A stretch of 6,804 nucleotides of DNA from Phycisphaerae bacterium (GTDB lineage Bacteria > Planctomycetota > Phycisphaerae > UBA1845 > PWPN01): assembly GCA_026647385.1 (NCBI GenBank), contig JAPKGY010000160.1, forward strand, positions 1 to 6,804. Direction: 5' to 3'. Below, piece by piece: positions 1 to 5,663 of the stretch (position 1 is the stretch's first letter; each line of letters begins with the position of its first letter). The position numbers were made by a program, and so were the translations under genes. The notes under the pieces were generated by a model. The model ran no database searches. It saw only the letters and a program-made list of their open reading frames with translations, and was not told where the DNA came from.

Positions 1-2076
1 GACGGCTGGAAGGTGGCCGCGGCTCATGGCATCGCCCCGGCCTTTCTCTCCTACCTGATGTCGGACCAGTTGCCCCTTGCGCCAGTCCAGAAACTCGACG
101 GTCGACGCCGGCACTTCGGGCCCGTCGTCGTCGGTATCATAGTCGCTCTCGCCTTCCGTGCCGATCTTGAGCCACTCGACCTCGTCCTCGGGCAGTTCGT
201 GGAGGAACGTCGACATCACCCGCCGCTCGTTGATGCCGCGGGTCTCGCGCCACTTGGACCAGGTCATCACCAGGGCCCGCCGGGCCCGGGTCATGCCCAC
301 AAAGCACAGTCGCCGCTCCTCGTCGATGTCCATCTGCTCGACGATGCTGCGTTCGTGCGGCATCAGCCCTTCCTCCAGGCCGATCAGGTACACCTGATCG
401 TACTCCAGGCCTTTGGCGGCGTGGAGCGTCATGAGCGTGACCGCACCCGACGTTTCGTCGATCGCATCGACGTCGCTGACCAGCGCGATCTGCATCAGCC
501 AGTCGGCCACCGAGCCGTCGCCGGCCGGATGCTGCCGGTCGTACTCAGCCGCAGCGGTGATCAGCTCGTCCGCGTTGGCCAGGGCGTCCTCATCCTTGTC
601 CGCGTTCCACATCGCGATCAGGCCGCTGTGCCGCACCACGAACTCGACCGCATCCTGGGCGCTGCCGTGATGCAGCGTCGCCCGCAGGTCCGTCATCAGC
701 ACGGCGAACGCCTTCAGCGGTTTCATCGCCCGGCCCAGGCCCGGAATCTTGTCCGCCTCGAACGCCGCCTGAAGCGGCGAAACGTTCGCCTTGCCTGCGT
801 ACTCGAAAAGGCGATCGACCGTCGTCTTGCCGATGCCCCGCGAGGGCGTGTTGATGATCCGATCCAGGGCCACCCCGTCCAGGGGGTTCACCGCCGCCTT
901 CAGGTAGGCCAGGATGTCCTTGATCTCCTTTCTTTGGAAGAATGCGACGCCGCGTGCGACCTGGTACGGGATGCGCTGGTCCCGCAGGGCCGCCTCGATA
1001 TTCCGGCTGAGCGCGTTGATCCGATAGAAGATCGCCACGTCCCCGAACCGTCCGCCCGCCTCGGCGTGCTTGCGGATCTCGCGGGCGATGAACGCCGCCT
1101 CGCCCTGCTGGTCCTCGCATTCGCAGACCCGGACCCGCGGTCCGTCGGGGTTTTCCGTCCAGAGCTTCTTGTGCTTGCGCTTGCGGTTGTGCCGGATCAC
1201 CGCGTCAGCCGCCGCGAGGATCTGCGGCGTCGAACGGTAATTCTGCTCCAGCCGCACCACCTTGGCGTCCGGGTGATCCTTCTCGAAATCCAGGATATTG
1301 CTCAGATCCGCGCCCCGCCAGGCATAGATCGACTGGTCCGGATCGCCGGTCACGCACAGGTTCCTGGAGTTCAACGTCAAGCCGTGGGCGATCAGGTACT
1401 GGGCGTGATTGGTGTCCTGGTATTCATCGACGAGAACATACCGGTACCAATCCTCGAGCCGATCTCGCACGTCGACGTGATCGCGCAGAAGATTCGCGAA
1501 CATGACCAGCAGATCGTCGAAATCGACGGCGTTCATCTCTTTCAACACCGCATCGTAGGCTGCGTAGACGTCCGCGATCTTCTTCTCCTGCCAGCCGCGG
1601 GCCTCGGCGCGGAACTCGTCCGGCGGGCACATCTGGTTTTTCGCCCGGCTGACCACGGAGAGTATTCCGCGCGGCGAAAAATGGTCCGACGACAGATCGA
1701 CCCTCGCGATAGCCTCCTTCATCGCCTTGAGTTGGTCGGCGTCGTCGAAAATGGAGAAGTTGTCCTGCAGGCCGACCCGGTCGTGGTTCATCCGCAAAAG
1801 ACGGGCACACAGCGAATGAAACGTGCAGCATTTCACCCCCCCCATGCCCAATCGCTCCATGCGCGACGCCATCTCGCCGGCCGCCTTGTTCGTGAACGTG
1901 ATGGCCAGGATATGGTGCGGCGACGTGACCGTGGCCGCCAGGTAGGCCGCCCGGTGGGTGATCACCCGGGTCTTGCCGCTGCCCGGACCGGCGATGACCA
2001 GCAACGGGCCGTCCCCGTGGGTCACCGCCCCGCGCTGCGGCTCAGTCAGTCCTGCCAGGAATTCATCACCCCGCAT
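1..2076 (-). CDS. uvrD: UvrD/PcrA-type DNA helicase (3' end beyond window)
   Basis: This is a superfamily 1A 3'-5' DNA helicase; the family acts in nucleotide excision repair, mismatch repair and clearing of proteins from DNA. The frame is open from ATG at 2076 to position 1, giving 692 visible codons. Helicase motifs appear in order: Walker A AGPGSGKT (residues 29-36), Ia ITFTNKAAGEM (59-69), Walker B-type VDEYQDTN (216-223), GDPDQSIYAWRGA (244-256), LEQNYRST (276-283), MTLHAAKGLEYDQVYLIGLEEG (split around 549-570) and VGMTRARRAL (593-602). The last part, LDWRKGQLVRHQ (663-674), looks like the entry to the C-terminal Tudor-like domain of PcrA/UvrD, so only a few dozen residues are probably missing at the left edge. 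The start is supported by GAGGAG at 2082-2087, five bases from the ATG. It diverges from acpS. PcrA and UvrD cannot be separated from this sequence alone. The helicase family call is very firm. Confidence 0.96.
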   Translation of the reverse strand, partial: MRGDEFLAGLTEPQRGAVTHGDGPLLVIAGPGSGKTRVITHRAAYLAATVTSPHHILAITFTNKAAGEMASRMERLGMGGVKCCTFHSLCARLLRMNHDRVGLQDNFSIFDDADQLKAMKEAIARVDLSSDHFSPRGILSVVSRAKNQMCPPDEFRAEARGWQEKKIADVYAAYDAVLKEMNAVDFDDLLVMFANLLRDHVDVRDRLEDWYRYVLVDEYQDTNHAQYLIAHGLTLNSRNLCVTGDPDQSIYAWRGADLSNILDFEKDHPDAKVVRLEQNYRSTPQILAAADAVIRHNRKRKHKKLWTENPDGPRVRVCECEDQQGEAAFIAREIRKHAEAGGRFGDVAIFYRINALSRNIEAALRDQRIPYQVARGVAFFQRKEIKDILAYLKAAVNPLDGVALDRIINTPSRGIGKTTVDRLFEYAGKANVSPLQAAFEADKIPGLGRAMKPLKAFAVLMTDLRATLHHGSAQDAVEFVVRHSGLIAMWNADKDEDALANADELITAAAEYDRQHPAGDGSVADWLMQIALVSDVDAIDETSGAVTLMTLHAAKGLEYDQVYLIGLEEGLMPHERSIVEQMDIDEERRLCFVGMTRARRALVMTWSKWRETRGINERRVMSTFLHELPEDEVEWLKIGTEGESDYDTDDDGPEVPASTVEFLDWRKGQLVRHQVGEKGRGDAMSRGHLPAV

Positions 2077-2081
2077 GAGTG

Positions 2082-2087
2082 CTCCTC
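2082..2087 (-). promoter_or_regulatory. Ribosome binding site of the helicase gene
   Basis: Read on the minus strand, GAGGAG lies five bases before the ATG at 2076. This is a good Shine-Dalgarno match at good spacing. It decides the helicase start, because the conserved N-terminus (TEPQRGAV, then Walker A) follows after only ten residues, as expected for the family. Confidence 0.8.
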
Positions 2088-2096
2088 GAAACACCG

Positions 2097-2125
2097 TTTA
2101 TACCCTGACAGCCGGCCTTTTTCGA
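2097..2125 (-). promoter_or_regulatory. Candidate sigma70-type promoter for the helicase gene
   Basis: On the minus strand, a -10 box TATAAA (2102-2097, 5 of 6 consensus matches) lies 17 bases after a weaker -35 box TCGAAA (2125-2120, 4 of 6). Transcription would begin near 2090, leaving a leader of about 14 bases that contains the GAGGAG site. The boxes are seen in the sequence; activity is inferred. The promoter overlaps the acpS promoter on the other strand. Confidence 0.45.
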
Positions 2126-2133
2126 GGTACACT
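2105..2133 (+). promoter_or_regulatory. Candidate sigma70-type promoter for acpS
   Basis: CTGACA (2105-2110, 5 of 6 matches to the -35 consensus) is followed after exactly 17 bases by TACACT (2128-2133, 4 of 6 matches to the -10 consensus). Transcription would start near 2140, only about three bases before the acpS ATG at 2143. The mRNA would therefore be leaderless or nearly so. The -35 box lies inside the spacer of the opposing helicase promoter, so polymerase should not occupy both at once. Confidence 0.45.
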
Positions 2134-2142
2134 ACCCGGGCC

Positions 2143-2529
2143 ATGAAAATCGTCTCGCAGGGCATCGACCTCGTGGAATGTGAGCGCATCCGCGACATCT
2201 GGCAGCGGCACGGCGACCGCTTCCTCGAGCGCCTCCTCACTGAGGCGGAAATTCAGCACGTCCACCGCTACAAGAACCCCGTCCCCTCGATCGCCGGCAG
2301 GTTCGCCGCCAAGGAGGCCATCCTCAAGACCATCGGCACCGGCTGGCGAGGCCAAATCGCCTGGCGGGACATGGAGATCACCAACGACGCCGCCGGTCAA
2401 CCGTCCGTCGTCCTCGGCGGGGAGAGCAAACGCGTCGCCGACCGGCTCGGCATCACCCGCATCCTCGTCTCGATCACCCACACCGAACATTTCGCCGCCG
2501 CCAGCGCCCTCGGCCTCGACGAATCATAG
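2143..2529 (+). CDS. acpS: Holo-[acyl-carrier-protein] synthase AcpS
   Basis: AcpS transfers the 4'-phosphopantetheine arm of CoA to a serine of apo-acyl carrier protein, switching on fatty acid synthesis in the cytoplasm. The product is 128 residues, normal for the trimeric group I synthases. The N-terminus MKIVSQGIDLVECERI carries the metal-binding Asp9. RFAAKEAILKTIGTG (residues 53-67) carries Glu58 and Lys62. The C-terminal SITHTEHFAAA (110-120) matches the SxSHxxxxAxA signature. The ATG at 2143 puts Asp9 and Glu58 at the family positions, and no other start codon lies close upstream in frame. The only Shine-Dalgarno-like run, GAGG at 2124-2127, is 15 bases from the ATG, too far for a usual site; it also lies upstream of the predicted transcript start. 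The same frame stays open far upstream across the antisense helicase gene, so an automatic caller may extend this protein wrongly. Confidence 0.96.
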   Translation: MKIVSQGIDLVECERIRDIWQRHGDRFLERLLTEAEIQHVHRYKNPVPSIAGRFAAKEAILKTIGTGWRGQIAWRDMEITNDAAGQPSVVLGGESKRVADRLGITRILVSITHTEHFAAASALGLDES

Positions 2530-2670
2530 CCGCGAGCCGGACGCGACGCTGCCGGCCCGCCACGGCGCGACCCCTTCCTTGCTCTGGACTACTGTTCTTT
2601 CATTTCTTCACTTCCCGCGAAGATCTTCCACGCCATTCGTACCGAGAATCTGCCGGGAGCACGACTTCCA

Positions 2671-2700
2671 TCATCCGTGTTCATCGGCGTTCATCGGTGG
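2671..2700. repeat. Three-unit 10-bp tandem repeat, TCATCSGYGK
   Basis: Three successive 10-mers read TCATCCGTGT, TCATCGGCGT and TCATCGGTGG, followed by TTCC. They differ from each other only at the sixth, eighth and tenth positions. The block lies between convergent genes. From memory, similar CATCNGTG-type short arrays recur between genes in planctomycetes and some other phyla; I could not check this. The period is one below a full helical turn (10.5 bp), so the units face nearly the same side of the DNA. Confidence 0.7.
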
Positions 2701-2719
2701 TTCCAAACCTCTTCTCGGC

Positions 2720-2787
2720 CGCCACGGCGACTCGTCTGCGGAGCGTGGCGGGCGAAGCCCGCGCTGTGCCTCTCTGTCGCCGTGGCG
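2720..2787. repeat. Inverted repeat with nested hairpin, possible terminator or REP-like element
   Basis: The arms CGCCACGGCGAC (2720-2731) and GTCGCCGTGGCG (2776-2787) are perfect 12-bp complements, 44 bases apart. Inside is a second hairpin, GCGGGC-GAA-GCCCGC (2748-2762), whose tip GCGAAGC is known as an unusually stable DNA mini-hairpin. The outer arm ends 21 bases past the stop of the minus-strand gene at 2809. It could end transcription arriving from both sides, although there is no T-run. It could equally be a dispersed REP-like repeat. The structure is seen; the role is inferred. Confidence 0.6.
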
Positions 2788-2808
2788 AGTCTTCGTAAAG
2801 CGATCAGG

Positions 2809-3252
2809 CTAACGATCTTCAGGTTCGTCGAACGTCCGCGTCATCAACCTCCAGACAAGCCGCGGGAGCTGGACGAGAGCCATGAGAACGACCACAGGGA
2901 CGACCAACAACTCCCCGAACTCGACCCGGTCCCAGCTCCCTCGAACGTACCGCAGGATCCCCGCCCACAGGAGTACCAACGCCGCCAGGGTCAGCAGAAA
3001 CCGCACCACCTGCCAGCGGAATTTGAATGCAAGCTTCTCGGCCACTTCGGCATGCCGTTGCTCGTGTTCGTCTTCCGGCACCAGAATGTTCCCGACTCGG
3101 TAGGGTAGCCCGCTCTTCGCTGTCCTGGGCTCGTAGTCAATCGCCGGGTGCAGACCCCGTGCCTCCCAGGGCCCGTAGGCCTCGTCCACCGCCTTTTCAT
3201 CCGCGTTTCGGTAAACGACTACCCGGTTCATCTGTGCGCGCCATGCCCCCAT
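2809..3252 (-). CDS. Small membrane protein with DUF2007-like N-terminal domain
   Basis: The product is about 147 residues from ATG 3252. Residues 9-73 (VVVYRNADEKAV, then a short-loop segment ending in NILVPEDEHEQRHAEV) resemble the DUF2007 family, small proteins of unknown role sometimes named putative signal-transducing proteins. The pattern is a beta strand, a helix that selects one element, then a strand ending in a VPEDE turn. Two hydrophobic stretches follow, about 82-102 and 112-135, likely membrane helices, then a charged tail. Start choice is open. ATG 3252 has AGGTG six bases upstream. ATG 3231 gives MNRVVVYR, which fits the domain boundary best but has a poor site. ATG 3273 has no visible site. 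The gene diverges from the TMTC-like gene. Codon pattern and domain sense favour a real gene, and its function is unknown. Confidence 0.75.
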   Translation of the reverse strand: MGAWRAQMNRVVVYRNADEKAVDEAYGPWEARGLHPAIDYEPRTAKSGLPYRVGNILVPEDEHEQRHAEVAEKLAFKFRWQVVRFLLTLAALVLLWAGILRYVRGSWDRVEFGELLVVPVVVLMALVQLPRLVWRLMTRTFDEPEDR

Positions 3253-3414
3253 GACAAACACCTGCTTGCCCATCGGCCATTGCGAGCGAGCATCGCGGGA
3301 GACATCATGCCGAAGGGCCCCTACGAACAGCCAGAAACCTGTTCAATCGGCGGCGTACCCGATACCATGCTCGGAGGTGGAGCACTGGGTCCAGCACTGT
3401 TCGGAATGTTGTAC
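3253..3414. other. Divergent intergenic region
   Basis: This region of about 162 bp lies between the starts of the DUF2007-like gene and the TMTC-like gene. For the plus strand a weak promoter candidate is TTGCGA (3280-3285), 17 bases, then CATCAT (3303-3308), each box 4 of 6 to consensus. A GGGAG run at 3297-3301 lies five bases before an in-frame ATG at 3307. GGAGGTGG at 3373-3380 is a strong ribosome-binding-like run with no start codon at useful spacing. The limits depend on the uncertain starts of both neighbours. Confidence 0.4.
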
Positions 3415-5430
3415 ATGGCACGCCGTCAACCGAGGAACCGCTCGCGGAGCACCCCGATCACCCGAGCGCCGTCACCCGGCGGTGAAGCGGGCCCGGCCAT
3501 AGCCTCGCTTGCGCCCGCCCTGCTGCTCGTCAGCGCGGTCGTTCTGGTTTATGCGAACACCCTGTCGGCCCCTTTGATCTACGACGACCTGCCCGCCATC
3601 AAGGAGAACAGGCACATCCGCCATCTCTGGCCCATTTGGGATGCGATGTTCTATACCTCGCCCGACGGCCCCATAACCGGTCGGCCGATCCCCTCGCTGT
3701 CGGTGGCCATCAACTATGCGATCGGCGGCCTCGAAGTGCGCGGCTATCACCTCTTCAACATCGCGGTCCACATCGCAGCCGTGCTCGCTCTCTGGGGGGT
3801 TCTCCGGCGAACGTTCGCGAACACCGTTCTGGGCCCCCACTTCGGCCGATCGGCGCCCTTCCTGGCGTTCGGCATCGCCCTGCTCTGGGCGATACACCCT
3901 CTCCAGACCGAGGCGGTCACCTATGTGATCCAGCGAACCGAACTGCTGATGGGCCTGTTCTATCTTCTGACGCTGTACTGCGCCATCCGGGCGTGGCAGT
4001 GCGACAAACCGCATCCGTGGAACGTGGCGGCCGTCGCGTCGTGCCTGCTGGGCATGGGCAGCAAGGAAGCCATGGTTTCAGCACCTTTGATGGTGCTTCT
4101 CTACGACGCTCTCCTGGTGTCCCGCTCGCTGGGCGAGGCTCTGCGTCGGCACGCGGGCCTCTACGTCGGGTTGGCCGCCACCTGGGGGCTGCTGGCCGGC
4201 CTCGTCATCTCCAATCCGCACAGTGAGACGTGCGGCCCGCATCTGGGGCTCCACTGGTTTGACTATCTGCGCACGCAGGCCGGCGTCCTGGTCTGGTATT
4301 TGCGGCTCTGCTTCTGGCCTCACCCGCTGGTCATTTCGTACCAGGATTGGCCGATCGCTACCACTTTCATGCCGATCCTGCCGGAGGGGCTTTTCATCCT
4401 CACTCTGCTCGCACTCACCGCCTGGGCCTGGTGGCGCCGGCACCCGGTCGCCCTGCTGGGCGCGTGGTTCTTCATGATCCTTGCGCCGACGTCGAGCTTC
4501 CTGCCGATCGTGACCGAGCCGGCGGCCGAACGCCGGATGTACCTGCCTCTGGCCGCCGTGCTGATCGGGGTCGTGCTCGCGTGCCACGCGTTCTCGAGGT
4601 TGGCGGCCCGTCGTGGGGCGGTTTCCGGGCGCGGGATCGCCGCCGTCGCCACCGTCGTTCTGGTCATCGCCGCGTCCGCCCTCGGGTATGCCTCCATCCT
4701 GCGCAACCGCGACTACCAGACCGACCTGGGAATCTGGACCGACGCCGTCACCAAGAGACCCAAGAACTGGGCGGCTTTGCAGAATCTGACCTCGGTGGTC
4801 CTTTATTACAAGGATTTTCAACGGGCGATCGAGATCTGCAACCGCACCATCGAACTCAAACCCGACTTCCCGGAAGCTTACAACAGCCGAGGCACCGCCT
4901 ACGGACGGCTGGGCGACCCGGAGCGGGCGCTCGCGGATTGCACCAGGGCGATCGACCTGAAGCCCGGATTCGCGGAGGCCTACACCAACCGGGCGAGCGC
5001 ACACACGGCACGGCGCGATTACGACCAGGCCATCGCCGATTGCACGAAGGCGATCGAATTGAAACCGGACTATGCGGAAGCTTACGCCAACCGGGGAGCG
5101 GCTTACGGTTCCTCCAGGCGGCCCGACCAGGCCATCGCCGATTGCACGAAGGCGATTGAACTCGATCCGGGGTGCGTGGAGGCTTACAACAACCGCGGCA
5201 GCGCCTACATAGGCCTCCGCCAATACGATCGGGCCATGGCGGATTATCGAAAGGCCCTCGAACTCAAGCCGAATGACCCGAGCGCTCACTACAATCTGGC
5301 GGTGGGCTACTACTACCTCAAACAATACGAACCGGCCTGGGCGAACATCGAAAAGTGCAGGCAGTTCGGCGGTACCCCCAAGCCCGCGTTTCTCGAAGCC
5401 CTCACCCGGGCTTCGAGCCAGCCGGAATAG
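3415..5430 (+). CDS. TMTC-like polytopic membrane protein with C-terminal TPRs, probable GT-C glycosyltransferase
   Basis: From ATG 3415 the product is 671 residues. A basic N-terminus (MARRQPRNRSR) leads into a hydrophobic segment (about 28-55) and then the acidic YDD (56-58), placed like the first external loop of GT-C glycosyltransferases. About ten hydrophobic segments extend to residue 429. Motifs matching the eukaryotic TMTC/DUF1736 family in order are HPLQTEAVTYVIQRTELLMG (161-180), GMGSKEAMVSAPL (213-225) and APTSSFLPIVTEPAAERRMY (357-376). Six TPRs of 34 residues follow (about 453-656). TMTC proteins are O-mannosyltransferases; a lipid-linked sugar donor and a secreted acceptor are inferred here. 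Start is uncertain: ATG 3307 has a better ribosome site (GGGAG, five bases), adding 36 residues of atypical codon use, and the frame is open to 3148, where it would overlap the opposite gene. I chose 3415 because the basic-then-hydrophobic N-terminus fits the family. Confidence 0.85.
   Translation: MARRQPRNRSRSTPITRAPSPGGEAGPAIASLAPALLLVSAVVLVYANTLSAPLIYDDLPAIKENRHIRHLWPIWDAMFYTSPDGPITGRPIPSLSVAINYAIGGLEVRGYHLFNIAVHIAAVLALWGVLRRTFANTVLGPHFGRSAPFLAFGIALLWAIHPLQTEAVTYVIQRTELLMGLFYLLTLYCAIRAWQCDKPHPWNVAAVASCLLGMGSKEAMVSAPLMVLLYDALLVSRSLGEALRRHAGLYVGLAATWGLLAGLVISNPHSETCGPHLGLHWFDYLRTQAGVLVWYLRLCFWPHPLVISYQDWPIATTFMPILPEGLFILTLLALTAWAWWRRHPVALLGAWFFMILAPTSSFLPIVTEPAAERRMYLPLAAVLIGVVLACHAFSRLAARRGAVSGRGIAAVATVVLVIAASALGYASILRNRDYQTDLGIWTDAVTKRPKNWAALQNLTSVVLYYKDFQRAIEICNRTIELKPDFPEAYNSRGTAYGRLGDPERALADCTRAIDLKPGFAEAYTNRASAHTARRDYDQAIADCTKAIELKPDYAEAYANRGAAYGSSRRPDQAIADCTKAIELDPGCVEAYNNRGSAYIGLRQYDRAMADYRKALELKPNDPSAHYNLAVGYYYLKQYEPAWANIEKCRQFGGTPKPAFLEALTRASSQPE
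5022..5156 (+). repeat. Near-identical adjacent TPR units within the TMTC-like gene
   Basis: A 33-base word starting CGACCAGGCCATCGCC occurs at 5022-5054 and again, identical, at 5124-5156. The spacing is exactly 102 bp, which is 34 codons or one TPR. Neighbouring units encode DCTRAIDLKP, DCTKAIELKP and DCTKAIELDP in the same register. Identity at every third codon position over 33 bases points to a recent unit duplication or gene conversion, rather than only protein-level selection. Confidence 0.75.
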
Positions 5431-5610
5431 AACCTCGCCGTGAACGATCCGTCTGATTTGCGCGCCGGGCGCCGGGTGTCCCAGTTGCGTGTCCGCCGCG
5501 CGAGATCCCGCCAGATGCGAATTCGCGGAGCGTGCGAAAACCGAGCGCCCGAGATGTCGAGGGCCCCTTTGCGATACCCGGGCATCCGGGGGTTTCGGAT
5601 TGACTCCAGC

Positions 5611-5628
5611 GCCGGTATGATCACCGGC
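5611..5628. promoter_or_regulatory. Inverted repeat, possible operator upstream of the TIM-barrel gene
   Basis: GCCGGT (5611-5616) and ACCGGC (5623-5628) are perfect inverted arms separated by six bases. The element lies 35 bases before the ATG of the TIM-barrel gene and contains the -10-like word TATGAT (5616-5621). This would suit a dimeric repressor site covering a promoter. The symmetry is seen; any regulator is conjecture. A hairpin in the leader RNA is an equal possibility. Confidence 0.3.
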
Positions 5629-5649
5629 CTCGGATATGGACCTATCAGC

Positions 5650-5656
5650 AAAGGAG
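5650..5656 (+). promoter_or_regulatory. Ribosome binding site of the TIM-barrel gene
   Basis: AAAGGAG lies seven bases before ATG 5664. It is among the best Shine-Dalgarno matches in the window and fixes the start of the downstream gene. Confidence 0.85.
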
Positions 5657-5663
5657 ATCTGGA

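Larger units (their letters stand above)
2530..2808. other. Gene-free convergent spacer with repeats
   Basis: This 279-bp stretch separates the ends of acpS (plus) and the DUF2007-like gene (minus). No frame here looks like a protein. It opens with a GC-rich part that includes CCGCCACGGCG at 2557-2567, then a pyrimidine-rich part (about 2571-2616) and the 10-bp palindrome GAAGATCTTC (2619-2628). A three-unit tandem repeat (2671-2700) and a long inverted repeat (2720-2787) follow. CCGCCACGGCG recurs at 2719-2729 as the left arm of that inverted repeat, so the spacer has been built partly from copies of the same word. Confidence 0.7.
5431..5663. other. Intergenic spacer before the TIM-barrel gene
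   Basis: No protein is supported in these 233 bases. The spacer holds a 7-bp tandem duplication (GCGCCGG twice, near 5463), the palindrome GCGAATTCGC (5517-5526) and a short hairpin CCCGG-GCAT-CCGGG (5577-5590) followed by GGTTT. That hairpin could be a weak terminator for the upstream gene. An inverted repeat (5611-5628) and the ribosome binding site of the next gene lie to its right. No convincing promoter was found: TTGACT at 5600-5605 and TATGAT at 5616-5621 are only ten bases apart. Confidence 0.5.

Noticed and set aside
13..2142. Very long plus-strand open frame running into acpS (would give an 838-residue protein)
   Set aside because: It is exactly antisense to the helicase, whose motifs are unmistakable. 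The peptide is Arg/His/Asp/Val-rich without domain sense, and only the part from 2143 (AcpS) is real.
2180..2812. Plus-strand 210-codon frame across acpS and the downstream spacer
   Set aside because: Its Ser/Pro/Arg-rich peptide is a frame-shifted reading of acpS, and it continues through the repeat region.
4078..5325. 415-codon minus-strand open frame opposite the TMTC-like gene
   Set aside because: Its peptide is low-complexity Arg/Gly/Pro-rich and mirrors the TPR codons. The plus strand carries clear TPR and membrane motifs, so this is a shadow of high GC content.
5600..5621. TTGACT plus TATGAT as a sigma70 promoter for the TIM-barrel gene
   Set aside because: The two boxes are only ten bases apart, far from the 16-18 needed, and there is no extended -10 motif.
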